This document shows positions 22,688 to 34,419 of a DNA stretch of 64,000 nt, one piece after another. The stretch spans positions 2,232,001-2,296,000 of the forward strand of contig CAVUMC010000002.1 in the NCBI GenBank assembly GCA_963742535.1, read 5' to 3'. Both the position numbers and the translations under genes were made by a program. The notes under the pieces are model-generated. The model searched no databases. It saw nothing but the letters and a program-made list of their open reading frames with translations, and had not been told where the DNA came from. Position 1 is the first letter of the stretch. The number at the start of each line of letters is the position of its first letter. This DNA comes from VRUE01 sp963742535 (GTDB taxonomy: Bacteria; Actinomycetota; Thermoleophilia; Solirubrobacterales; 70-9).

Positions 22688-22693
22688 TAGACT
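22688..22693 (+). promoter_or_regulatory. TAGACT -10 box, leaderless hpt
   Basis: TAGACT is followed by 8 nt and ATG 22702, with no Shine-Dalgarno sequence. Together with the hairpin just upstream this suggests that hpt begins a new transcript. Confidence 0.4.
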
Positions 22694-22701
22694 GCGCGGC
22701 G

Positions 22702-23229
22702 ATGACCGAGCCCGGGATCGGCGAGACCCTCGTCTCCAGTGAGGACCTGCAGCGGCGGGTCGCCGAGCTCGGTCGCCAGATCAGCGAGGAGTACGCCGGG
22801 CGTGATCTCGTCATGGTCGGAGTGCTCAAGGGCGCGGTCCTCTTTCTCGCCGACCTGATGCGCAGCATCGACCTGCCCTGCGAGATCGACTTCATGGCGG
22901 TCTCCAGTTACGGCTCGCAGACCGATTCCTCGGGGGTGGTGCGCATCCTCAAGGACCTCGATGCGCCGATCGAAGACCGCGACGTGCTGATCGTCGAGGA
23001 CATCATTGACTCCGGTCTCACCCTGCAGTACCTGATGCGCAACCTGAGGGCGCGCAATCCCGCCTCACTGGAGGTTTGTTCCCTGCTCACCAAGCCGGAG
23101 CGCCTGCGCGTCGACCTCTCACCCAAGTACGTCGGATTCGAAATCCCCAACAGCTTTGCGGTCGGCTACGGACTCGACTATGCCCAGCGTTACCGCAACC
23201 TCTCCTACGTGGCCGCGTTGGACGAATAG
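22702..23229 (+). CDS. hpt: Hypoxanthine phosphoribosyltransferase
   Basis: The 175-residue purine-salvage enzyme converts hypoxanthine or guanine and PRPP to IMP or GMP. It shows the PRPP-binding loop VLIVEDIIDSGLT, the N-terminal LVMVGVLKGAVLFLADLMR, the flexible loop MAVSSYGSQTDSSGVV, and the purine-site segment KYVGFEIPNSFAVGYGLDY. The length is normal. It lies between tilS and ftsH, its usual place in Gram-positive genomes. Confidence 0.96.
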   Translation: MTEPGIGETLVSSEDLQRRVAELGRQISEEYAGRDLVMVGVLKGAVLFLADLMRSIDLPCEIDFMAVSSYGSQTDSSGVVRILKDLDAPIEDRDVLIVEDIIDSGLTLQYLMRNLRARNPASLEVCSLLTKPERLRVDLSPKYVGFEIPNSFAVGYGLDYAQRYRNLSYVAALDE

Positions 23230-23264
23230 ATGCCGAATCTGCCCTGGTACGCTGATTTTTCCCT

Positions 23265-25232
<1,968 letters not shown>

Positions 25233-25246
25233 GCGCCCACGTCAAA

Positions 25247-26020
25247 TTGATGGGGGTCGTCAATGTGACCCCCGACTCGTTCTCGGACGGCGGGCGATAT
25301 CTCGACGCGCAAGCCGCGATCACGCACGGCGAGGAGCTTCTGCGGGACGGGGCGGAGATTCTCGACGTCGGGGGTGAATCGACCAGGCCAGGGGCCGAGC
25401 CCGTCGGCGAGGCCGAGGAGCTGCGCAGGGTGGTGCCGGTGGTCGAGGCGCTCGCCCGCCAGGGAGCAGTCTCGATCGACACTTCCAAGGCCGCTGTTGG
25501 CGCCGCGGCGATCTATGCCGGAGCGACGATGCTCAACGACGTGACCGCGTTGCGGGGAGATGCGGCGATGGCGGAGTTGTGCGCGGAGCGGGGGGTGGGC
25601 GTGGTGCTCATGCACATGCCGGGAAACCCGCGGACGATGCAGGATGACCCGCGCTACGGCGACGTGGTCGATGACGTCAAGGCGTTTCTGGCCGAGCGCG
25701 TCGAATACGCCCTTGCCGCCGGCATCGCCGAGGAGCGGATCTGGCTCGACCCGGGGATCGGTTTCGGCAAGACTCTCGAGCACAACTTGGAGCTGCTGCG
25801 ACGACTGGGTGAGCTGCGTGAGCTGGGCCGTCCAGTGGTGATTGGGGCCTCGCGCAAGAGCTTCATCGGCAAGGTCGACGGCTCCACCGTCGACGAGCGA
25901 ATCGGCGGCTCGCTTGCCTCCGCAGTGCTCGCCGCGGCCGAGGGCGCTGACGTCCTGCGCGTTCACGATGTCGCTGAGACGGCACAGGCGCTTGCGGTGA
26001 CCAGCGCGATCCTGGGATAG
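25247..26020 (+). CDS. folP: Dihydropteroate synthase
   Basis: The 257-residue folate enzyme joins p-aminobenzoate to 6-hydroxymethyl-dihydropterin diphosphate; it is the sulfonamide target. Signature one is MGVVNVTPDSFSDGG. Signature two is ILDVGGESTRPGAEPV. Also seen are SIDTSKAAVGAAA, LMHMPGNPRTMQ and GASRKSFIGKVDG. The start is short: TTG 25247 or ATG 25250 falls directly at the first beta strand, and no upstream start is in frame after the ftsH stop. It leads the folP-folB-folK group. Its TAG stop also forms the first three bases of a TAGGTT box before folB. Confidence 0.95.
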   Translation: MMGVVNVTPDSFSDGGRYLDAQAAITHGEELLRDGAEILDVGGESTRPGAEPVGEAEELRRVVPVVEALARQGAVSIDTSKAAVGAAAIYAGATMLNDVTALRGDAAMAELCAERGVGVVLMHMPGNPRTMQDDPRYGDVVDDVKAFLAERVEYALAAGIAEERIWLDPGIGFGKTLEHNLELLRRLGELRELGRPVVIGASRKSFIGKVDGSTVDERIGGSLASAVLAAAEGADVLRVHDVAETAQALAVTSAILG

Positions 26021-26023
26021 GTT
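26018..26023 (+). promoter_or_regulatory. TAGGTT -10 box before folB, using the folP stop codon
   Basis: TAGGTT, whose first three bases are the folP stop, is followed by 6 nt and ATG 26030 with no Shine-Dalgarno sequence. Expression of folB-folK as a leaderless transcript inside the operon is possible. Confidence 0.35.
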
Positions 26024-26029
26024 CTTCCT

Positions 26030-26452
26030 ATGGAGTCGCACGACAACGGGCTGGAGTCGCGGGTCGAGGTCGAGCTGCGTGGGCTCTCGCTCTACACCCA
26101 CCACGGCGTCAGCGACGCCGAGCAGGAGATCGGGCAGCGGCTCGAGTTCGACATCTCCTTCGACGTGCCCGACTGCGACGCGGTCCTCACCGACCGGATC
26201 GAGGACACGGTCGACTATGCGGCAGTCTGCGACATCGTCGCCCTCGCCGCCACCGAGCGCAGCTACCGCACGCTGGAGCGCCTTGCCCAGGTCGTCGGCG
26301 AGCGCTTGATGGAGCGCTATGGCAGCGAGTCGGTGCGGGTCCGGGCTGCCAAGCCGGAGCCGCCACTGCCGCTGGCGATCCAGGAGGTCGCGGTCGAGGT
26401 CGTCCACGAGCGCGCCGAAGCGGTCGACGAGGACGAAGCAGAAGAGGCCTGA
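26030..26452 (+). CDS. folB: Dihydroneopterin aldolase
   Basis: The 140-residue folate enzyme converts 7,8-dihydroneopterin to 6-hydroxymethyl-dihydropterin and glycolaldehyde. It has the expected octamer-forming tunnel fold: VELRGLSLYTHHGVSDAEQE with the pterin-site residues, DTVDYAAVCDIV, TLERLAQVVGERLMERYG, and the catalytic-lysine segment RAAKPEPPLPL. The tail is acidic (about 15 residues). It lies between folP and folK; folK starts 7 nt after its stop. Confidence 0.94.
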   Translation: MESHDNGLESRVEVELRGLSLYTHHGVSDAEQEIGQRLEFDISFDVPDCDAVLTDRIEDTVDYAAVCDIVALAATERSYRTLERLAQVVGERLMERYGSESVRVRAAKPEPPLPLAIQEVAVEVVHERAEAVDEDEAEEA

Positions 26453-26459
26453 GTCCACC

Positions 26460-26963
26460 GTGGCCGAGCCCCGCAGTGGCTACCTGGGTCTCGGCTCCAA
26501 CGTCGGCGACCGCGAGTCCCACCTGCGGGCGGCGGTTGAGCTCCTGCGCGAGCGCGGCGTCGAAGTCGAGGCCGTCTCCTCCACCTATGAGACCGAACCA
26601 GTCGGCGAGGTGCTGGACCAAGCGGATTTCCTCAACGCAGCAATCCGTATCCGCACCGAGCTCGAGCCGGATGCGCTGCTCGACCTCTGTAAGGAGATCG
26701 AGGTCAGCCGCGGCCGCGCGCTCGATGCACCTCGCCACAGTCCCCGCCCGCTCGACGTCGATCTCCTCCTGCTCGGCGATATCGAGCTCGCCACCGAGCG
26801 CCTCACGCTTCCCCACCGGGAGGTGAGGAGTCGCCGCTTCGTGCTCGCGCCGCTGCTCGAGCTCGATCCTGAGCTGACGTTGCCGGACGGGACCCGGCTC
26901 GGCGATGCAATGTCTGCCCTGGGTCCGGGGCAGCGCGCCGAGCGCGTCGGTTCGCTCAGCTAG
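26460..26963 (+). CDS. folK: Hydroxymethyl-dihydropterin pyrophosphokinase
   Basis: The 167-residue folate enzyme transfers pyrophosphate from ATP to the pterin, making the FolP substrate. HPPK landmarks are GYLGLGSNVGDRESHLRAAV, STYETEPVGEVLDQADFLN, and HSPRPLDVDLLLLGD with the two metal-binding aspartates; it closes LPHREVRSRRFVLAPLLEL. GTG 26460 is chosen because the upstream reading (from 26319) lies inside folB and is not conserved. It overlaps the convergent GST gene by 8 nt. Confidence 0.93.
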   Translation: MAEPRSGYLGLGSNVGDRESHLRAAVELLRERGVEVEAVSSTYETEPVGEVLDQADFLNAAIRIRTELEPDALLDLCKEIEVSRGRALDAPRHSPRPLDVDLLLLGDIELATERLTLPHREVRSRRFVLAPLLELDPELTLPDGTRLGDAMSALGPGQRAERVGSLS

Positions 26964-27714
26964 CCGCGGTTGTGGTGTCGCGCAGCTGCTGCAGCCAGGC
27001 GGGCGGCAGGATCGGGGGAGCGTCACCGGGGTAATTGGGAATCACTCGGCGGGCGTGCTGGCCGGCGGGCCTTGCTTCGATTATCGGCCGCAAGTCCTGC
27101 AGGGTCATCGCCAACGCGATGCTTGGGGCGATCTGGAAGTCGGCGACGTTGAGCTGTTCGCCCCCCAGGACTCCCTCCGCTATCCATGCGTCGATCCGGT
27201 CGAGGAATCCGGGCAGGGCCGCGAGGCCGCGGCGCACGTTCTCGTCGGTCGCCTCGTTGAAGTGGGCGGAGAGGGCGACGATCGGCGCCGCCGTCTTGAC
27301 CGCGAGGCCGATCGGGATGCCGAGCTTGGCTCCCTCCGAGTAGCTGCGCAGCGAAGAGTTGTCCTTCTTGATCGACCACCAGGAGATCTGGCGGATCGGG
27401 TGCTGCAGCTCCTCGTCGCCGAAACGCTCGGCCTCTTCGACCGCGGCGCGCTCCTCGGGGTCTTGGGGAAAGAGCGCCGGCTTCGGGCGCAGTTGCTCCA
27501 GCTCACGCGCGATCGGGCGTGAGCCCTGCACCTTGCGGCCGTCGATCTTCAGCGCCGGCACGGTTTTGCCCGGGAAGCCGAGGGTCCGCAGGATTCCCTT
27601 TGACATCACCGGGAAGAGGTCGGTCCGCTTATAGGGGATGCCCTTGTACTCCAGCATCGCCCGCGTTGCCATGCCTGGGTGTGATCCCGGAATCGTGTAA
27701 AGACGCGCCTCCAC
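26956..27714 (-). CDS. Glutathione S-transferase family protein
   Basis: The 252-residue protein starts at GTG 27714. An N-terminal thioredoxin-like domain begins VEARLYTIPGSHPGMATRAM and contains the cis-proline segment GKTVPALKIDGRKVQGS. The C-terminal helical domain (about 85-230) includes LNVADFQIAPSIALAM, a GST-C core motif. Actinobacteria rarely make glutathione, so the thiol partner may differ. It sits antisense within the folate-coaX stretch and is probably a later insertion. TAGGAT lies 7 nt before the start. A longer in-frame reading to 27852 would overlap coaX and is not supported. Confidence 0.8.
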   Translation of the reverse strand: MEARLYTIPGSHPGMATRAMLEYKGIPYKRTDLFPVMSKGILRTLGFPGKTVPALKIDGRKVQGSRPIARELEQLRPKPALFPQDPEERAAVEEAERFGDEELQHPIRQISWWSIKKDNSSLRSYSEGAKLGIPIGLAVKTAAPIVALSAHFNEATDENVRRGLAALPGFLDRIDAWIAEGVLGGEQLNVADFQIAPSIALAMTLQDLRPIIEARPAGQHARRVIPNYPGDAPPILPPAWLQQLRDTTTAAS

Positions 27715-27721
27715 GGCGCCG

Positions 27722-27743
27722 ATCCTACGGCGTCGGCGATAAT
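27722..27743. promoter_or_regulatory. Divergent -10 boxes for GST and coaX
   Basis: On the minus strand TAGGAT (27727-27722) lies 7 nt before the GST GTG. On the plus strand GATAAT (27738-27743) lies 6 nt before the coaX GTG at 27750. Neither gene has a Shine-Dalgarno sequence. Leaderless transcription from both sides is likely. Confidence 0.4.
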
Positions 27744-27749
27744 CGCGCC

Positions 27750-28511
27750 GTGCTGCTCGCTGCCGACGTGGGAAACACCCAAACGCACCTGGGCGCCTTT
27801 GATGGCGAGAGCATGGTCGAGCACTGGCGCTTCCAGACTCGTTCCGGCGCAACCGGCGACGAGCTGGCCGAGCGGATCAGTGGCTTCTTCGCGCTCTGCG
27901 AAATGTCCTTCGCCGAAGTGGACGCTGTCTGCGTCTCTTCCGTGGTTCCGCCGCTCGGCAGCCAGTTCGAGCAGATGGCGCGGCGGTACCTGAAGGCGGA
28001 ATGCCTGACAATCGGCCCCGGCCTCAAGACCGGGATGCCGATCCTGATCGAGAACCCGCTCGAGGTGGGCGCCGACCGCCTCGTCAACGCGATCGCTGCC
28101 TACGACCGGTTTGGCGAGGCCTGTGTCTCGGTCGACTTCGGCACCGGGATCAACATTGACTGCGTCTCCGCGGATGGCGAGTACCTCGGCGGCGCGATCG
28201 GCCCCGGCCTCGCGCCCTCGCTCAGCGCCCTGATCGAACGGGCGGCCCGGATCACCAGAATCGACCTGGAAGAGCCGCGGGAAGCGATCGGCCGTTCAAC
28301 TCGGGCGGCGATCCATTCCGGCTTCATTTTCGGCTTCGCCGGGTTGATCGATGGCATCGTGCGCCGAATCGAGGAAGAGCTGCCGAATCCGCGGGTGCTC
28401 GCCACCGGTGGTTATGCCTCCACCGTGGTTCCCTTCACGGAGACCATCGACGAGGTCGACGACCTCCTTACCCTTAAAGGGCTACGCCTGATTCATGCGA
28501 GGAACACCTGA
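27750..28511 (+). CDS. coaX: Type III pantothenate kinase
   Basis: The 253-residue enzyme phosphorylates pantothenate, the first step of coenzyme A synthesis. ASKHA-fold motifs are LLAADVGNTQTHLGAFDG (phosphate-1 with catalytic Asp), NPLEVGADRLVNAIAAY (pantothenate site) and ACVSVDFGTGINIDCVS, then GGAIGPGLAPSLSAL and VLATGGYAS. GTG 27750 is the true start; the longer frame from 27519 is antisense to GST. The dusB start lies 17 nt before its stop, so the two are translationally coupled. Confidence 0.95.
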   Translation: MLLAADVGNTQTHLGAFDGESMVEHWRFQTRSGATGDELAERISGFFALCEMSFAEVDAVCVSSVVPPLGSQFEQMARRYLKAECLTIGPGLKTGMPILIENPLEVGADRLVNAIAAYDRFGEACVSVDFGTGINIDCVSADGEYLGGAIGPGLAPSLSALIERAARITRIDLEEPREAIGRSTRAAIHSGFIFGFAGLIDGIVRRIEEELPNPRVLATGGYASTVVPFTETIDEVDDLLTLKGLRLIHARNT

Positions 28512-29499
28512 ACAGCCCCCGCTGACCGATCCCTTCGCGATCGGCGGCATCGAGATACCGAACCGGGTCTTGCTTGCTCCGCTGGCAGGGATCGGCAACT
28601 GGTTCGTGCGCTTGCAGGCGAAGCGCCACGGAGCGGGGCTTGCGGTCTCGGAGATGGTCTCCAGCTTCGGGTTGCACCATCGCAATGAGCGCACCCTGCG
28701 CGAGCTGATGCGCATTCACCCCGACGAGCACCCTGTCTCGATTCAGCTCTTTGGCCACGACGCCGAGGTGATGCGCTCGGCAGCGGCGATTGCCGCTGAG
28801 GCCGGGGCGGACCTGATCGACATCAATATGGGCTGCCCGGTGCGCAAGGTGCGCAAAACCGGCGCTGGCGCCGAGCTGCTGCGCGACCAGGAGCTTGCCC
28901 TGGCACTGGCCCGGGGCGCGGTCGAGGGCAGTGGCCTGCCGGTTACGGTGAAGCTGCGCTCCGGCATCGGAGTCGGCGACCGCTCAGGTTTCGACCTTGC
29001 TGTGCGTCTAGCCGAGGAGACCGGTGTAGCCGCGATCGGCTTCCACCCACGGGCGGCCACCGTCGGTCACAAAGGCAGCCCCGACTATGCGCTCACCCGT
29101 GAGCTGGTCGAGCGGATTGAGGTGCCGGTGATTGTCTCCGGCGGCCTCAAAAGCGCTGAGGCGGCGAAGGTTGCCTACGAGGAGTCCGGCGCAGCCGCGG
29201 TGATGATGGCCCGCGGCTCGCTCGGCAACCCCTGGGTCTTCGAAGAACTGACCGGGCGACGGCAACAGCCGCCTGATCGCAGCGAGGTCGCGGCCGAGCT
29301 GCTCTGGGTGATCGACAGCGCCAAGGAGCACCTCGGCGACGAGCGCGCCGGTCGCTATCTGCGCAAGTTCTACCCTTGGTACATGGAGCCGTTGGGTGCT
29401 TCGCCGGAGCTTGCAGACGAGTTGCAACGCCACGCTGACCTGGCACAGGCACGGCGCCTGATTGCCGATTTGGTCGCCCCAGCGCCAAGCGGGGCTTAA
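28495..29499 (+). CDS. dusB: tRNA-dihydrouridine synthase (DusB-type)
   Basis: The 334-residue flavoenzyme reduces uridine in the tRNA D-loop. It shows an FMN TIM barrel beginning LLAPLAGIGNWFVRLQAKRH, the SIQLFGHDAEVM strand, DLIDINMGCPVRKVRKTGAG with the catalytic cysteine, VTVKLRSGIG, and VIVSGGLKS / VMMARGSLGNPWVF for FMN phosphate binding, plus a C-terminal helical tRNA-binding domain. It overlaps coaX by 17 nt. Its place before greA-lysS matches Gram-positive order. Confidence 0.95.
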   Translation: MRGTPEQPPLTDPFAIGGIEIPNRVLLAPLAGIGNWFVRLQAKRHGAGLAVSEMVSSFGLHHRNERTLRELMRIHPDEHPVSIQLFGHDAEVMRSAAAIAAEAGADLIDINMGCPVRKVRKTGAGAELLRDQELALALARGAVEGSGLPVTVKLRSGIGVGDRSGFDLAVRLAEETGVAAIGFHPRAATVGHKGSPDYALTRELVERIEVPVIVSGGLKSAEAAKVAYEESGAAAVMMARGSLGNPWVFEELTGRRQQPPDRSEVAAELLWVIDSAKEHLGDERAGRYLRKFYPWYMEPLGASPELADELQRHADLAQARRLIADLVAPAPSGA

Positions 29500-29507
29500 A
29501 ACCGGGT

Positions 29508-29535
29508 TTGGCTGCGCATAGCGGCTAGCTATAAT
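29508..29535 (+). promoter_or_regulatory. Promoter for greA (TTGGCT - 16 nt - TATAAT)
   Basis: A perfect -10 TATAAT (29530-29535) has a fair -35 TTGGCT (29508-29513) 16 nt upstream. It follows the dusB stop by 8 nt and should drive greA-lysS with a leader of about 105 nt. This is the best full sigma-A-type promoter in the window. Confidence 0.7.
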
Positions 29536-29646
29536 CCCGCGACTTCTGGCCCCGGTGTGGTGTCACAAAGCCGCTGCACTCGGGCGTTTTTGGTTCTAGG
29601 AGCCGTTTTTCGCCGTTCTCAACCACTAAAGCGAGGTAGTGCCAAA

Positions 29647-30126
29647 GTGAGTCGCCAGTCCGTCATCACACCCGAGGGTCTCGAGAAGCTCAAAGAGGAA
29701 ATCGACAACCTCTCGACCGTGAGGCGGCGCGAGGTTGCCGAGCGGATCAAGGAAGCGCGCGAGTTCGGCGACATCTCCGAGAACGCCGAGTACGACGACG
29801 CCAAGAACGAGCAGGCCCTGCTCGAGCAGCGCATCTCCCAGCTCGAAGAGCGGTTGCGCCGCGCCACCGTGATCGACGAGAAGGACATCGGCACCGACGA
29901 AGTCCAGTTCGGCTCGGTCGTCCACGTCAAGGACCAGAAGACCGATGTCTCGCAGAAGTTCCAGATCGTCGGCTCGACTGAGGCCGACCCGCTGGAGCAC
30001 AAGCTCTCCAACGAGTCGCCAATCGGCAAAGCCCTGCTTGGCCACAAGCGCAACGACGTCGTCACGGTCGAGGTTCCTCGCGGCCCGAAGAAGAAACTGA
30101 AGATCACCAAGATCGAGACGGCCTGA
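29647..30126 (+). CDS. greA: Transcription elongation factor GreA
   Basis: The 159-residue protein enters the RNA polymerase secondary channel and makes it cut back-tracked RNA. The N-terminal coiled-coil hairpin carries the acidic tip (EFGDISENAEYDDAKNEQAL), followed by LLEQRISQLEERLRRATVID. The C-terminal FKBP-like domain has VGSTEADPLEHKLSNESPIG, KALLGHKRNDVVTV and a basic end. GTG 29647 is used because conserved sequence starts there; a longer frame from 29557 is leader. Its promoter is at 29508-29535. lysS follows after 28 nt. Confidence 0.96.
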   Translation: MSRQSVITPEGLEKLKEEIDNLSTVRRREVAERIKEAREFGDISENAEYDDAKNEQALLEQRISQLEERLRRATVIDEKDIGTDEVQFGSVVHVKDQKTDVSQKFQIVGSTEADPLEHKLSNESPIGKALLGHKRNDVVTVEVPRGPKKKLKITKIETA

Positions 30127-30139
30127 CGCGGCTCCCGGA

Positions 30140-30145
30140 TAGGCT
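30140..30145 (+). promoter_or_regulatory. TAGGCT -10 box before lysS
   Basis: TAGGCT lies 9 nt before ATG 30155. No Shine-Dalgarno sequence is present. It may give a leaderless lysS transcript besides read-through from greA. Confidence 0.35.
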
Positions 30146-30154
30146 CGCGCTCGC

Positions 30155-31636
30155 ATGAGCGGTGAGGCCGAACAACCGAAGCTTTCCGACGTTCTCCGCG
30201 ATCGGCGCGAGAAGCTCGAGCGGCTGCGCGAGGCAGGGATCGACCCGTTCCCGCCAGAGTTCTCCGAGCGTGAGGAGATCGGTGAGGTTCGCGCCGCGCA
30301 CGAGGGGCTCGCGCCTGGAGTCGAAACGGACTCGCGGCATCGGGTGGCGGGCCGGCTGGTTGGCCGCCGCGGCCACGGCAAGGCCTGCTTCCTCGACCTG
30401 CGCGACGCCAGCGGCCAGGTCCAGCTGCACGCCCGCGAGGACCTGCTGGGGCCGGAGGCCTACGAGGTGCTGGTTGATCTCGACCTTGGCGACATCATCG
30501 GCGTCGAGGGGACTGCGATGGCGACCCGCCGCGGCGGCGAGCTCTCACTGGCGATCGACCACTGGAAGCTGCTGGCGAAGAGCCTGCGTCCGCCGCCCGA
30601 CAAGTTCCACGGCCTCGAGGACGTCGAGACGCGCTACCGCCAGCGTGAGCTCGACTTGATCGCCAACGAGGAGAGCCGCAAGCTCTTCACCCTGCGCGCC
30701 CGCACGGTCAGCGAGGTGCGGCGCTATCTCGATGAACACGGCTTCGTCGAGGTCGAGACGCCGGTCCTGCAGCCGCTCTACGGCGGCGCCCTGGCGCGGC
30801 CCTTCACCACGCACCACAACGCGCTCGACCGCGACCTCTACCTGCGCATCGCCACCGAGCTCTACCTCAAGCGACTCGTCGTCGGCGGCATCGATCGCGT
30901 CTACGAGCTGGGCAAGGACTTCCGCAACGAGGGGATCTCGCACAAGCACAACCCTGAGTTCACGATGCTCGAGTGGTACGAGGCCTGTGCGGATTACGCC
31001 TCGACCGCGCATCGGGTTGAGCAGATGGTCGCCGGGGTCGCCGAGCGAGTCCTCGGCACGACCGTGGTCCAGCGTGGTGACGTCTCGATCGATTTCGCGC
31101 CTCCCTGGAACCGGGTCAGCTTCCGCGACGCGATCCGCGAGGCCAGCGGCGTCGACATCGCCGAGCATCCGACCCGCGAGGCGCTGGCCGCGGCGATCGG
31201 CACTGAGCCCGACCCCAAGGAGGGCTGGGGGAAGCTGGTCGATGGCCTGCTCTCCAAGCACGTCGAGCCGGGGCTGATCCAGCCCACCTTCGTTCTCGAT
31301 TACCCGGTCGAGCTCTCGCCCTTTGCCAAGTCGCACCGTTCCGAGGACGGCCTGGTCGAGCGCTTTGAGGCCTTCGCCGGCGGTATGGAGATCGCCAATG
31401 GCTTTACCGAGCTCAACGATCCCGACGAGCAGCGGCGGCGCTTTGAGCAGCAGGCCGAGGAGTTGGCTCGCGGCGACGAAGAGGCGCAGCCCTACGACGA
31501 GGATTTCGTCGCTGCGCTGGAGCAGGGGATGCCGCCAACCGGTGGTGTCGGAATCGGCATCGACCGCCTGGTGATGCTGTTGACCGGGGCAAAGAGCGTG
31601 CGCGAGGTCGTGCTCTTCCCGGCGATGCGTACTTAG
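30155..31636 (+). CDS. lysS: Lysyl-tRNA synthetase (class II)
   Basis: The 493-residue enzyme charges tRNA-Lys. An OB-fold anticodon domain (about 50-140: RVAGRLVGRRGHGKACFLDL) leads to the class II core. Motif 1 is near VETPVLQPLYGGALARPF. Motif 2 is DFRNEGISHKHNPEFTMLEW. Motif 3 is GVGIGIDRLVMLLTGAKSV, ending REVVLFPAMR. The length is standard, and all class II signature residues are in place. A terminator follows at 31654-31678. Confidence 0.97.
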   Translation: MSGEAEQPKLSDVLRDRREKLERLREAGIDPFPPEFSEREEIGEVRAAHEGLAPGVETDSRHRVAGRLVGRRGHGKACFLDLRDASGQVQLHAREDLLGPEAYEVLVDLDLGDIIGVEGTAMATRRGGELSLAIDHWKLLAKSLRPPPDKFHGLEDVETRYRQRELDLIANEESRKLFTLRARTVSEVRRYLDEHGFVEVETPVLQPLYGGALARPFTTHHNALDRDLYLRIATELYLKRLVVGGIDRVYELGKDFRNEGISHKHNPEFTMLEWYEACADYASTAHRVEQMVAGVAERVLGTTVVQRGDVSIDFAPPWNRVSFRDAIREASGVDIAEHPTREALAAAIGTEPDPKEGWGKLVDGLLSKHVEPGLIQPTFVLDYPVELSPFAKSHRSEDGLVERFEAFAGGMEIANGFTELNDPDEQRRRFEQQAEELARGDEEAQPYDEDFVAALEQGMPPTGGVGIGIDRLVMLLTGAKSVREVVLFPAMRT

Positions 31637-31653
31637 TTCGGACTAAATCGGCC

Positions 31654-31678
31654 AAAAGCCCGCTCTGAGCGCTTTTTT
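31654..31678 (+). terminator. Intrinsic terminator after lysS
   Basis: AAAAGC (31654-31659) pairs with GCTTTT (31671-31676), with inner GCTC/GAGC pairing, and the T-run TTTTTT ends the hairpin. It begins 17 nt after the lysS stop. Confidence 0.65.
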
Positions 31679-31802
31679 GCGTAACGGGGCCGGGTGGTCG
31701 CGCTCGGTATCCTCTAAGGACCACATAGGCGCTTGCCGATAACCGAAGGGCGCCCACCGAGACTTACTCAGCCGCGCCGCGTTGAGTAGATAGAGAGGCT
31801 TT

Positions 31803-34418
<2,616 letters not shown>

Positions 34419-34419
34419 A

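Noticed and set aside
27519..27749. Upstream extension of coaX
   Set aside because: It runs antisense through the GST gene, and the conserved kinase fold begins at GTG 27750.
31697..31802. ClgR- or CtsR-type operator before clpC
   Set aside because: No matching repeat was found; the gap holds the lysS terminator and otherwise nothing clear.
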